From positions 1 through 64,000 of the forward strand of contig NZ_FOOX01000018.1 in the NCBI RefSeq assembly GCF_900113335.1: a stretch of 64,000 nt of DNA, given 5' to 3'. This document shows positions 24,150-32,206 of the stretch, one piece after another. The stretch comes from Desulfotruncus arcticus DSM 17038. Lineage in GTDB: Bacteria; Bacillota; Desulfotomaculia; Desulfotomaculales; Desulfallaceae. A program made the translations under genes and the position numbers. Position 1 is the stretch's first letter, and every line of letters begins with the position of its first letter. The notes beneath the pieces are model-generated. The model saw only the letters and a list, made by a program, of their open reading frames with translations. It was not told the DNA's origin and ran no database searches.

Positions 24150-25916
24150 TTAGAAAAAACTGGGTTTTATCCACAGGCCAAAGGCTTCCTTGAACACTTT
24201 CCATTGTTCCCCCACGGTGCAACCAGCCCGGGAACAGTCAAGCGTATAAGGAACAATATTGACTCCTTTTTGGCAAGCATCTTTTAGAGCATTTAAAGCA
24301 CTCTCCACTTTTTGCGGATCTCTGTGGGCTTTATGCTCCTTGAGCCTGTTGATTTGTTTTTGCTCCGCGTCTTCCGGGTACCTGAAAGCCTCAAAATCTT
24401 CTCCGCGGGCGCTTTTTTGCCAGTTATGGGCTACTATTTTTATTTCTCCGCTCTCGATTTTTTTATGTTCATTGTAAAAATATTTATAGATTTTACGCAG
24501 CAGGAACCCATTACTAACCGCGTTAACGTATCCGCCCTGCTCCTCAATGGCAGTGATTTCCTTTAAAATCTCCCTTTCGATTTCATTAGTCAGAAATTCA
24601 ACGTAGAAAGATCCGCCCAGGGGGTCTACGACCGCGGTGATACCCGTTTCGTGTTCCAGGATCTGCTGGTTGCGCAGTGACAGCAAGGATGCCTCTTCGG
24701 ATGGAATGGCGTATGCTTCATCATAAGAGTCAACGTGCAGGGATTGGGCGCCGCCCAGCACCGCGGCTAATGCTTCATAAGAGGATCTGATAATATTATT
24801 CAGCGGTTCTTCCCGCACCAGGCTGATTCCGGAAGTTTGCACGTGGCAGCGCATCCACATTGACCTGGGGTTTTTGGAATTGTATTTATACTTCATGATC
24901 CTGTACCACAGCCGTCTTACAGCACGTAGCCTGCAAACCTCTTCAAAGAAATCCATTGCCGGTGACCAGAAAAATGCCAGCCTTTCGCCTACCCAGTCAA
25001 CATCATGACCCCGCCTGATCATTTCATCCAAGATTTCCATGGCATGGGATAATGCTACCGCCATCTCGGTAACCCCGGAAGTGCCGAATTCCCGCAGGTT
25101 ATAACCATTCAGGGTGATGAAATTCCAACGGGGCACATTCTGCCTGATAAATTCAATATTATCGCATTCAATGCGAAAACAATCCTGTGGGGGAATATAC
25201 TCGGCGGCATTGCGAACTAATTCCTCCAGGGTGACGTCATTTTGTACGCTGCCCCGCAACTGGTCCCAGGGAACACCCCTGCGCTCCGCCAGAACAAGGT
25301 ACATGGGGAATAAAATGGCGGTGTTTGAGGGGTAATGAGTAACTATGGAAGATGTTTCTTTGCCGATATCAATGTCTTTGAACAACAGTTCCCAGTCATC
25401 GACATAATCAATACAGGCCCCGCAAGAACCAACTTGCCCTCTTGACATCGGGTTATCTGAGTCATACATTTGTATTGTTGGCATATCAAAAAGAATATTC
25501 AGTCCCGTGGCGCCATGCTCCAGCAAGAATCTCATTCTGGCGTTGGTATCTTCCGGTGCCCCGAAACCAACCAACTGGCGTTGAGTAAATGTTCTGCCCC
25601 TGTACATATTGGGGTGTATGCCCCTGGTAAAAGGTTCATGCCCGGAAAAACCGAGGTCTTCATTGTAGTCAATGTCACGTATACTAAGCGGCGTATACAG
25701 TAATTCCCTGGATAATTCCGAACCCAGTACGGTGCTGGGAGTCATGTGCCAATTCTCCCGGTCCTCTTTCCGAAGTTTGTTCTCTTGCCAGGCGCTGAAT
25801 TCACTGCTGAGTTTTTCTAAAGCCTCCGGGTTAAAAAGTGGCGTGTGACTTTGACCGGCCATACTTTTTTCCAAAATCTCCGCAGTCTTCCGGTTGTCAG
25901 TGTTTAATTCCAACAT
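24150..25916 (-). CDS. large subunit of a split B12-dependent acyl-CoA mutase, unusual active site
   Basis: A 588-residue methylmalonyl-CoA-mutase-type TIM barrel without its own B12 domain, as in IcmA/HcmA. By alignment with P. shermanii MCM: Tyr89 is Leu115, Ser114 is Asn140, Ala116 is Leu142, Arg207 is kept as Arg235, Tyr243 is kept as Tyr272, and the nearly invariant His244 is Asn273 (NGYNLREFG). Isobutyryl-CoA mutase has Phe/Gln and 2-hydroxyisobutyryl-CoA mutase has Ile/Gln plus Asp at the corresponding sites, so none of these is a match. The retained Arg hints at a carboxylate or other polar group; Leu at Tyr89 makes room for a bulkier substrate. Its chaperone MeaB is encoded at 31.1 kb. 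Confidence 0.93.
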   Translation of the reverse strand: MLELNTDNRKTAEILEKSMAGQSHTPLFNPEALEKLSSEFSAWQENKLRKEDRENWHMTPSTVLGSELSRELLYTPLSIRDIDYNEDLGFSGHEPFTRGIHPNMYRGRTFTQRQLVGFGAPEDTNARMRFLLEHGATGLNILFDMPTIQMYDSDNPMSRGQVGSCGACIDYVDDWELLFKDIDIGKETSSIVTHYPSNTAILFPMYLVLAERRGVPWDQLRGSVQNDVTLEELVRNAAEYIPPQDCFRIECDNIEFIRQNVPRWNFITLNGYNLREFGTSGVTEMAVALSHAMEILDEMIRRGHDVDWVGERLAFFWSPAMDFFEEVCRLRAVRRLWYRIMKYKYNSKNPRSMWMRCHVQTSGISLVREEPLNNIIRSSYEALAAVLGGAQSLHVDSYDEAYAIPSEEASLLSLRNQQILEHETGITAVVDPLGGSFYVEFLTNEIEREILKEITAIEEQGGYVNAVSNGFLLRKIYKYFYNEHKKIESGEIKIVAHNWQKSARGEDFEAFRYPEDAEQKQINRLKEHKAHRDPQKVESALNALKDACQKGVNIVPYTLDCSRAGCTVGEQWKVFKEAFGLWIKPSFF

Positions 25917-25940
25917 ATTTACACTTCCCTTCTATAAGCT

Positions 25941-25956
25941 GCTTGGTTAAAGCCAA
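25941..25956 (-). promoter_or_regulatory. weak sigma-54-like promoter before the mutase
   Basis: On the minus strand TTGGCTTTAACCAAGC has a good TGGC -24 box and GC at the right ten-base spacing, but the -12 box is AAGC and the leader would be only about 14 bases. In the rest of the 404-base gap to 26320 I see AT-rich DNA with a TATAAT at 26118-26123 that could serve the divergent regulator gene. Confidence 0.35.
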
Positions 25957-26320
25957 TAAAAAACATTAAAACATTTATCACTCCTCACTAAATGCTTTTA
26001 ATTGCCGACGCAAAATACCGGTGAAATTAGTTCTTTTGATTGATCAAGGAAATGAATAGATTTAAAAAATATGTAAAACTTTAACTAACCCCCCTTTTTC
26101 TAATGGTTTGGAATAGATATAATATACATGCCGAACCATATTTTCTGAATTTTTTAAAAAAAACATCTTGAATGAATATTCTTTTTTTTAAATGTATTAA
26201 GGCTCGACATTTACTGAGCTAAACAGAGTAATTTTTTTGTTGTTTATATCCCATGTTTATATCCCAAATATTGCAAAAGCTATGCCACACTAATAAAGGA
26301 ATTGAGAAGGAGGTGACAAA

Positions 26321-28264
26321 ATGAAGAATAAGTGGAGGGAGGCTATAAGAAGCGGGGATTTCACCAAGTTTGGAGAAAAACCGGTTGTTTCCAAGTCGTG
26401 GACAAGGAGTGCGGGTTTTGGTATCAATCCATACCAATTAAATAATAAGGACGACCAGTTATCCTCTTATGAGCTGAGAGAGTATAGAGACAAATACAGC
26501 GAGTTGGTTTTCATAGCTAATCCGATTATCAATGACCTGTACTTCAGGTTAAAAGGAACAAACACCGCGATTTTTTTAATTTCCAAGGAAGGTTATATTC
26601 TTAAGGCTTTAGGCGACGACAGTATTATGAGCGTGGCAAGAAAAATTATGCTGGTGGAAGGCGCCAATTGGCATGAAAATAGTAAAGGAACGAACGGCAT
26701 CGGCACAGCCCTGTTGGAACAAGCGCCGGTAGACGTTTTGGGAGAAGAACACTTTTGCGAGCCACTTCATCATTTGGGTTGTTTTGCCGCTCCAATATTC
26801 GATATTAATCAAAGTATAATCGGCCTTCTGGATGTAACAACTTTGTCAAAACATACTCATAAATGTTTATTTGCGTTTGTAAGCGCCGCGTCAAAAGCCA
26901 TTGAGACTCAACTATATGCTTATAACCTGAAAAAAAAGCTGATTCACAACGCAAAACAGTCATTTGCCATCTTAGAGCATTCAGAGTGCGGCATTATCCG
27001 GGTAGACCAGGCGGGGCACATTACCAACGTAAATTCAATGTGCAGTAATTTACTTCATCTGGATAACCATCAACTGGTAGGCTCTAGTATAGAGAATATA
27101 TTACCTTTAAAAACTTCGTTCAAAGACATGCTGAAAAAAGGTTTTGTCTGCGACTCCGAACATTTGGAGATAGAATACAAGCAGGATAAGTATACTTGTG
27201 AATTAAAACAAATATACGGCCCGTTGGGAGAAACACTGGGAGCAGCTTTTTATATTACCCCCCGCAAATCCATCCTGATTGTGAAGGCTAAGAGCGTACA
27301 GCCCCAAATGGCGTCTGATATTACTTTTGATAATATAATCGGCAATTGTCAATCAATAAAATCCACCTTTAAGCTGGCCAGGCGTGCTGCCGCGACCAAG
27401 CTGAATATTTTACTGACCGGTGAAACAGGAACGGGCAAAGAGGTTTTCGCGCGGGCGATGCACAATGAAAGTGTTTATTATAAAGGTCCTTTTATTGCTA
27501 TTAACTGCGGCGCCATTCCTGAGACACTTATAGAAAGCGAGTTATTTGGTTACGAAGACGGGGCGTTTACCGGTGCCAAAAAAGGCGGACGTATGGGAAA
27601 ATTTGAAATAGCTAATAAGGGTACGGTTTTTTTAGATGAAGTGGGAGAAATGCCCTTGCACATGCAGGTCAAGTTGTTGCGTTTTATTCAGGAAAGAGAA
27701 TTTGTCAGAGTGGGAGGCAATAAAACTATTTCCGTAGATATAAGGCTTATTGCGGCAACTAACCGAGACCTGAAAGAAGAAGTGAAGCAAGGGAGGTTCC
27801 GGCAGGATTTGTTTTACAGGTTAAACGGGTTAAATATCCATATACCGCCCCTTGTAGAACGAAAGGAGGATATTATTCCCCTGGCTGAACACTTTCTTGA
27901 AAAGACAGGCTTTCGCTGCATGATATCACCTACCGCCATTAACATGTTGATTAACTATAACTGGCCCGGGAACGTCAGGGAATTGGAAAATGTTATTGAA
28001 CGAGCTGCCAGTTTATGCGATGAGGGAATAATAAAACCCAATAATTTACCGGAAGAGATCAAACAAAAAAAACAGGTAATCATGTCCGATGTATATGGCA
28101 AAACATACAAGTTAAGAGAAATGGAATCCGTGACCATCTATTCAACACTTAAAAAATATAATGGTAATTGCACGATGGCTGCAAAAGAATTGGGTATCAG
28201 CCGGACAACCCTGTACAGAAAACTTAAACAGTACAATATTGATAAAGAAGAGTTTTTAAATTAA
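26321..28264 (+). CDS. AcoR-type sigma-54-dependent activator
   Basis: A 647-residue enhancer-binding protein. It has an N-terminal GAF-type sensor (about 60-195), a PAS domain (about 205-310), an AAA+ domain (about 338-560) with Walker A GETGTGKE, the sigma-54 contact loop GAFTGA and Walker B FLDEVGEM, and a C-terminal Fis-type helix-turn-helix. The layout is that of AcoR/AcxR regulators of acetoin, acetone and short-chain alcohol catabolism. It is divergent from the mutase operon and is followed by a sigma-54-promoted operon. Candidate -24/-12 promoters before the neighbouring operons make it the likely activator of the island. AGGAGG precedes the ATG. Confidence 0.93.
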   Translation: MKNKWREAIRSGDFTKFGEKPVVSKSWTRSAGFGINPYQLNNKDDQLSSYELREYRDKYSELVFIANPIINDLYFRLKGTNTAIFLISKEGYILKALGDDSIMSVARKIMLVEGANWHENSKGTNGIGTALLEQAPVDVLGEEHFCEPLHHLGCFAAPIFDINQSIIGLLDVTTLSKHTHKCLFAFVSAASKAIETQLYAYNLKKKLIHNAKQSFAILEHSECGIIRVDQAGHITNVNSMCSNLLHLDNHQLVGSSIENILPLKTSFKDMLKKGFVCDSEHLEIEYKQDKYTCELKQIYGPLGETLGAAFYITPRKSILIVKAKSVQPQMASDITFDNIIGNCQSIKSTFKLARRAAATKLNILLTGETGTGKEVFARAMHNESVYYKGPFIAINCGAIPETLIESELFGYEDGAFTGAKKGGRMGKFEIANKGTVFLDEVGEMPLHMQVKLLRFIQEREFVRVGGNKTISVDIRLIAATNRDLKEEVKQGRFRQDLFYRLNGLNIHIPPLVERKEDIIPLAEHFLEKTGFRCMISPTAINMLINYNWPGNVRELENVIERAASLCDEGIIKPNNLPEEIKQKKQVIMSDVYGKTYKLREMESVTIYSTLKKYNGNCTMAAKELGISRTTLYRKLKQYNIDKEEFLN

Positions 28265-28278
28265 ACACAGTAACTTTT

Positions 28279-28290
28279 TGTTGCGTAACA
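28279..28290 (+). promoter_or_regulatory. possible enhancer site TGTTGCGTAACA
   Basis: A near-palindrome located about 200 bases upstream of the -24/-12 promoter at 28492, similar to TGTTGC/GCAACA elements upstream of the second sigma-54 operon near 63.4 kb. Binding by the AcoR-type protein is inferred. Confidence 0.4.
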
Positions 28291-28427
28291 CTCCCTGAAA
28301 GGTAACTATGATATGCCAGGCGGTCACATATAAGGTTAAATGGGGTGTAAAGCAGCGCCGGCTCTTTATTCTCCGGGCACCTTGTTAATATATGTCTTTT
28401 TATTTCGAGCATAATTTATAAGTCGAA

Positions 28428-28473
28428 AGCCCAAAGTCATTTTAGGTACTTTTAACTTTGGGCTTTTGATTTT
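28428..28473 (+). terminator. terminator of the sigma-54 activator gene
   Basis: AGCCCAAAGT pairs with ACTTTGGGCT across a 17-base loop and is followed by TTTGATTTT. Confidence 0.75.
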
Positions 28474-28491
28474 CGGCCTTGGATAATAAGC

Positions 28492-28507
28492 TGGCCAGGA
28501 TTATGCA
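28492..28507 (+). promoter_or_regulatory. sigma-54 promoter of the alcohol dehydrogenase/MeaB operon
   Basis: TGGCCAGGATTATGCA carries GG and GC with ten bases between, close to the TGGCAC-N5-TTGCA consensus. Transcription would begin near 28518. It lies just after the activator's terminator. Confidence 0.7.
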
Positions 28508-28542
28508 ATACCCATTTAATAAAAGGAGGTGCATAATACCTA

Positions 28543-28698
28543 ATGGAAATCAAAAAAATTCTTAAGCAGGTTTTGGTGACTCCAAGTACAGGCCGTGCCC
28601 GCTGCTTCGCAAGTATGTTGCCGCGGGCCGGCTTGGCAGAAAAACAGGCCGGGTTTTTTACGAATACGCAGATGCTTTTTTTTAATCTTACAGGTTAA
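28543..28698 (+). ncRNA. operon leader: 51-codon ORF overlapping alternative hairpins
   Basis: Downstream of the sigma-54 promoter an AAGGAGGTG site precedes ATG 28543, which opens a 51-codon frame ([14 protein letters not shown]...) closed 9 bases before the next gene's start region. The same stretch can form GCCCGC/GCGGGC and, overlapping it, a GC-rich stem around CCGGC/GCCGG followed by GTTTTTT, like an antiterminator/terminator pair. The arrangement suggests attenuation coupled to leader translation. Alternatively the ORF is a small protein. I do not recognise a known riboswitch. Confidence 0.45.
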
Positions 28699-28709
28699 AA
28701 GGTGATGAA

Positions 28710-29921
28710 ATGCCAAATTATAAAGAAACATATCTAACCCCTAAAACAGAGTTGATTAAAAGAATTAAAGATTTTCAAAGCATGATGCAAACGGAAGATC
28801 TTGACGGGGCTCTAATCAGTCAAAGCGCCGATATAGTATACTTTTGCGGAACATATCAGGATTTACATTTGTATATACCTGCCGCCGGCAAACCGGTAAT
28901 TATGATACGCAGAAATATAGACAGGTTTAGAACAGACTCGAAACTTGATGATTACCCGGTAATTAAGCTGCGTAAATTTTCAGAGATCATCCGTAATATC
29001 AAAGAGCATGACTTGCCGGTGCCCAAGAGACTTGGTTTGGAGCTTGATGTAATTCCCGCCTCCGTGTACCTGAAGTATAAACAGTTATTTGCCGGAGCCG
29101 ATCTTATTGATTGTTCATCCTTGATACGCAGACAGAGAGCAATAAAATCAGACTATGAAATAGCAAGGACAAAAGAAACCGCCAAAATGATGGACAATAT
29201 TTTCAACGCTTTGCCAAGTATTATCAAACCGGGGAAAAGTGAATTCGAACTGGCGGGGGACATTGAGAAGATCGCCCGGCGTGAAGGTCATCAGGGGTTG
29301 ATCAAAACCCGGGGCTTCAACGCGGAGTTCTATTTTGGTCAGCTGCTCTCGGGTCCCAATTCCGCTATGTCCAGTTATTTTGACGGGCCGATAAACGGCA
29401 TCGGATTATACCCTGAATTTCCATTCGGTCCCGGAGAAAAGATCATTGAACGGGAAGAACCCGTTTTATTCGATTACGTTGGGGCAAAACACGGTTATAT
29501 TGTTGATATCACAAGAACCTTTGCCATCGGCGAGGCACCGGATATGATTGACAATGCGTATAAAGTAGCCGAGGAGATTCAACAAGTAATACTTGCCAAA
29601 GCATTACCCTGTATGCCCGCCGGTCATCTTTACGACTTGGCCTTTGAACAGGCCCAAAAACACGGACTCACAGATTACTTTATGGGCGCGCCCTATCCCG
29701 TTTCATTCGTTGGGCATGGTGTGGGGTTGGAATTAAATGAACTGCCGGTTTTGGCCAAGGGTGTAAACACTCCGTTGGAAGCAGGAATGATTATGGCTAT
29801 CGAACCAAAATTTGTCTTTCCGGGCATCGGGGGTGTGGGGTTGGAAAATACTTTTGTCATGTCCAATACCGGCTTGAAAAAACTATGTTCTTTTCCCGAC
29901 CAGACAATAATCAGGCTTTAA
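28710..29921 (+). CDS. M24-family metallopeptidase-like protein (Xaa-Pro aminopeptidase/creatinase)
   Basis: A 403-residue pita-bread fold protein with an N-terminal creatinase domain (about 1-150) and a C-terminal catalytic domain. The metal ligands are all visible: FDYVGAKHGYIVD (two Asp), VGHGVG (His), AIEPK (Glu) and GLENTF (Glu). It could hydrolyse Xaa-Pro peptides, or a C-N bond in a small molecule as creatinase does. Its place in a sigma-54 operon with alcohol dehydrogenase and MeaB is unusual for a housekeeping peptidase, so a pathway-specific hydrolase is worth considering. AAGGTGATGAA precedes the ATG. Confidence 0.88.
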   Translation: MPNYKETYLTPKTELIKRIKDFQSMMQTEDLDGALISQSADIVYFCGTYQDLHLYIPAAGKPVIMIRRNIDRFRTDSKLDDYPVIKLRKFSEIIRNIKEHDLPVPKRLGLELDVIPASVYLKYKQLFAGADLIDCSSLIRRQRAIKSDYEIARTKETAKMMDNIFNALPSIIKPGKSEFELAGDIEKIARREGHQGLIKTRGFNAEFYFGQLLSGPNSAMSSYFDGPINGIGLYPEFPFGPGEKIIEREEPVLFDYVGAKHGYIVDITRTFAIGEAPDMIDNAYKVAEEIQQVILAKALPCMPAGHLYDLAFEQAQKHGLTDYFMGAPYPVSFVGHGVGLELNELPVLAKGVNTPLEAGMIMAIEPKFVFPGIGGVGLENTFVMSNTGLKKLCSFPDQTIIRL

Positions 29922-30049
29922 CCCCCAAAATGCCGGTAGTCAACTAATTTTTTAACATCATTAATTATTTGCAACTCCGCAATAATTTTCATTAAAGCAG
30001 ATGGCAAATTATTTTCCGAAAATTTAAAAAATAAAGGAGCGTTGAGATA

Positions 30050-31108
30050 ATGAAAGCGTTTGTAATGCACGGTATCGGCAGAGTAGGAATAATGGAGAAA
30101 CCGCTGCCGGCGGACCCCGGACCCAATGATGCGATAATCAAGACTACTGCCGCTCTTGTTTGTACTTCCGACGTACACACAGTACATGGTGCCATAGGTG
30201 AAAAGGTTGACCTTACACTGGGCCACGAAGCATTAGGAATTATACACAAACTGGGCAGTGCTGTTGAGAGTTTAAAAGTAGGAGATCGTGTGGTAGTTAA
30301 CGCAATAACCCCTTGTTATAAATGTGAAAACTGCCAGCGCGGCTTCACTTCACAATGCACCACGATGCTGGGTGGCTGGAAATTCGCTAACATTAAAGAC
30401 GGCTGTTTTGCCGAATATTTTCATGTCAACGATGCCGATGCCAACCTGGTACCTGTTCCAAGTTCTGTTTCCGATGAAGCCGCCCTGTACGCCACAGATA
30501 TGATGTCCACCGGTTTTATGGGGGCGGAACATGCCGGTATTCCTCTTGGTGGTACTGTTGCCATTTTTGGCCAAGGTCCGGTCGGTTTAATGGCTACAGC
30601 CGGATCCCGTTTGTTGGGCGCCGGTTTAATAATAGCGGTAGAAACAGTACCTCACCGGCAGCAACTCTCAAAATATTACGGAGCAGACATAATCTTGGAC
30701 TTCAAAAAAGTAGATGTAGTGGAAGAGATTTTGCGTATTACGAATGGTCAAGGCGTTGATTCCGCTATTGAGGCATTGGGCACTCAAGTTACTTTTGAAA
30801 ACTGCATCAAAGCTACAAGGCCCGGAGGTACAATTTCCAACATAGGTTATCATGGTGAAGGTGACTATCTCAAAATTCCCCGGGTCGATTGGGGAGTAGG
30901 CATGAGTGATAAAACAATACGGACAGGTCTATGCCCCGGCGGCAGAGAGCGCATGAGCAGGCTGCTTCGCCTCATTGAATCCGGACGAATTGATCCAACG
31001 GCATTAACAACACATAAATTTAGATTTGATGAGATAGAAAAAGCATTTGAATTAATGGCAATTAAAGGTGATAACGTTATTAAACCTTTAATACTATTTG
31101 AAGATTAA
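30050..31108 (+). CDS. zinc-dependent secondary alcohol dehydrogenase (isopropanol/acetone type)
   Basis: This 352-residue protein closely resembles the Thermoanaerobacter/Clostridium beijerinckii secondary alcohol dehydrogenases. It shares catalytic Zn ligands Cys38, His59 and Asp150 with Glu60, and the signature EYFHVNDAD. Two differences stand out. Four cysteines at 89, 92, 95 and 103 form a structural Zn site that the T. brockii enzyme lacks. Glu198 replaces the Gly198-Ser-Arg that binds NADPH phosphate, so NAD+ is predicted. It would oxidise isopropanol or 2-butanol to the ketone, or reduce ketones. It sits between the peptidase-like gene and meaB in the same operon. Confidence 0.92.
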   Translation: MKAFVMHGIGRVGIMEKPLPADPGPNDAIIKTTAALVCTSDVHTVHGAIGEKVDLTLGHEALGIIHKLGSAVESLKVGDRVVVNAITPCYKCENCQRGFTSQCTTMLGGWKFANIKDGCFAEYFHVNDADANLVPVPSSVSDEAALYATDMMSTGFMGAEHAGIPLGGTVAIFGQGPVGLMATAGSRLLGAGLIIAVETVPHRQQLSKYYGADIILDFKKVDVVEEILRITNGQGVDSAIEALGTQVTFENCIKATRPGGTISNIGYHGEGDYLKIPRVDWGVGMSDKTIRTGLCPGGRERMSRLLRLIESGRIDPTALTTHKFRFDEIEKAFELMAIKGDNVIKPLILFED

Positions 31109-31130
31109 TTTAAAATGAATCGGAAAGCTC

Positions 31131-32102
31131 ATGGTGTTAAACATGCTTGACATCAAAAAGTTGATTCAGGGCGATAACCGAACGGCGGCCAAATTAATTA
31201 CATTAATTGAAAACAACGGAGATAGTAAACAGGAATTATTAAGCCGAATTTACCCGTATACAGGTAAGGCACATGTTATTGGTATAACCGGTTCTCCCGG
31301 GTCGGGAAAGAGTTCACTGGTTGAAGAACTCATCGAAACGGCCCGCGGAAACAACCTGAAGGTGGGCGTTATTGCAGTTGACCCCACTTCTCCCATATCA
31401 GGCGGCGCTTTTTTGGGTGATAGGGTGCGCATGCAGAAACACTCACTGGATAAAAATGTTTTTATCAGGAGCATGGGTACCAGGGGTTGCCTGGGTGGTT
31501 TGGCCAGGGCTTCTAAAGACGTGATCAAGGTTCTGGATGCCTATGGTTGTAATATCATTATCGTTGAAACGGTTGGTGTCGGTCAAAGCGAGATGGATGT
31601 TGTTTATTATGCCGATACCACCATCGTAGTGCTGACCCCGGGGGCGGGAGATTTTATCCAGGCTATCAAAGCCGGGATCATGGAGATTGCGGACATTTTC
31701 GTAATCAACAAGTCAGATCTTGGCGATACGAAAAAAGTCGCCGGCGACATAGAACAAATGCTCGATCTAAATTCACCATCCAAGTTTAAGTGGCGTCCGC
31801 CCGTGGTAGAAACGAGTACTATAACAAAGGAAGGTATTGACCACCTGTGGTCGTTAATTAACAAGCACCTGGAGTCAATAAAAGAAAGCGGTGAATTTCG
31901 GAATCAAATCAGAAAAAGGCTGCAGCTGGAATTGCTGGAAACTGTGGAAGAAAAACTTAGGGAATACCTTGTTAAGCACATCAATCAAAAGGATGACATG
32001 GACAAAGTTTTGGATGATTTGGCCGACCGAAAAACTGATTTATATGCCGAATCAGATAAAATGATTATCGAAGCACTGAAAAGTTTAACCGGTGAAATAT
32101 AG
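31131..32102 (+). CDS. meaB: MeaB G-protein chaperone of acyl-CoA mutase
   Basis: A 323-residue SIMIBI GTPase with P-loop GSPGSGKSS, switch region VDPTSPISGG, the DxxG-equivalent ETVGVGQSE and NKSD for guanine recognition. MeaB protects B12-dependent mutases from inactivation and gates cofactor loading. It starts at ATG 31131 (an ATG at 31143 is possible) and is the last gene of the sigma-54 operon. Its co-transcription with the alcohol dehydrogenase ties alcohol/ketone metabolism to the mutase encoded divergently at 24-26 kb. Confidence 0.95.
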   Translation: MVLNMLDIKKLIQGDNRTAAKLITLIENNGDSKQELLSRIYPYTGKAHVIGITGSPGSGKSSLVEELIETARGNNLKVGVIAVDPTSPISGGAFLGDRVRMQKHSLDKNVFIRSMGTRGCLGGLARASKDVIKVLDAYGCNIIIVETVGVGQSEMDVVYYADTTIVVLTPGAGDFIQAIKAGIMEIADIFVINKSDLGDTKKVAGDIEQMLDLNSPSKFKWRPPVVETSTITKEGIDHLWSLINKHLESIKESGEFRNQIRKRLQLELLETVEEKLREYLVKHINQKDDMDKVLDDLADRKTDLYAESDKMIIEALKSLTGEI

Positions 32103-32127
32103 CAATTTTACTCCACCTCTAAAACAT

Positions 32128-32168
32128 AAAGAGCCTGCAACCTAAATCTCAAGAGTTGCAGGCTCTTT
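32128..32168. terminator. bidirectional terminator between meaB and the MocR gene
   Basis: AAAGAGCCTGCAAC and GTTGCAGGCTCTTT form a perfect 14-base stem with A/T runs on both sides, between convergent genes. Confidence 0.9.
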
Positions 32169-32206
32169 ATAAAATCTCTCCTTCAATCTAGCCCCCCCAG
32201 CCTTAT

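Noticed and set aside
23667-25916. Naming the mutase hcmAB (2-hydroxyisobutyryl-CoA mutase) or mcmA (methylmalonyl-CoA mutase)
   Set aside because: Key residues match neither: Leu at the Tyr89/Ile position, Leu at the HCM Asp position, Asn at His244, but Arg207 retained.
1-32102. Acetone carboxylase route
   Set aside because: No acxABC-like genes are found on either strand.
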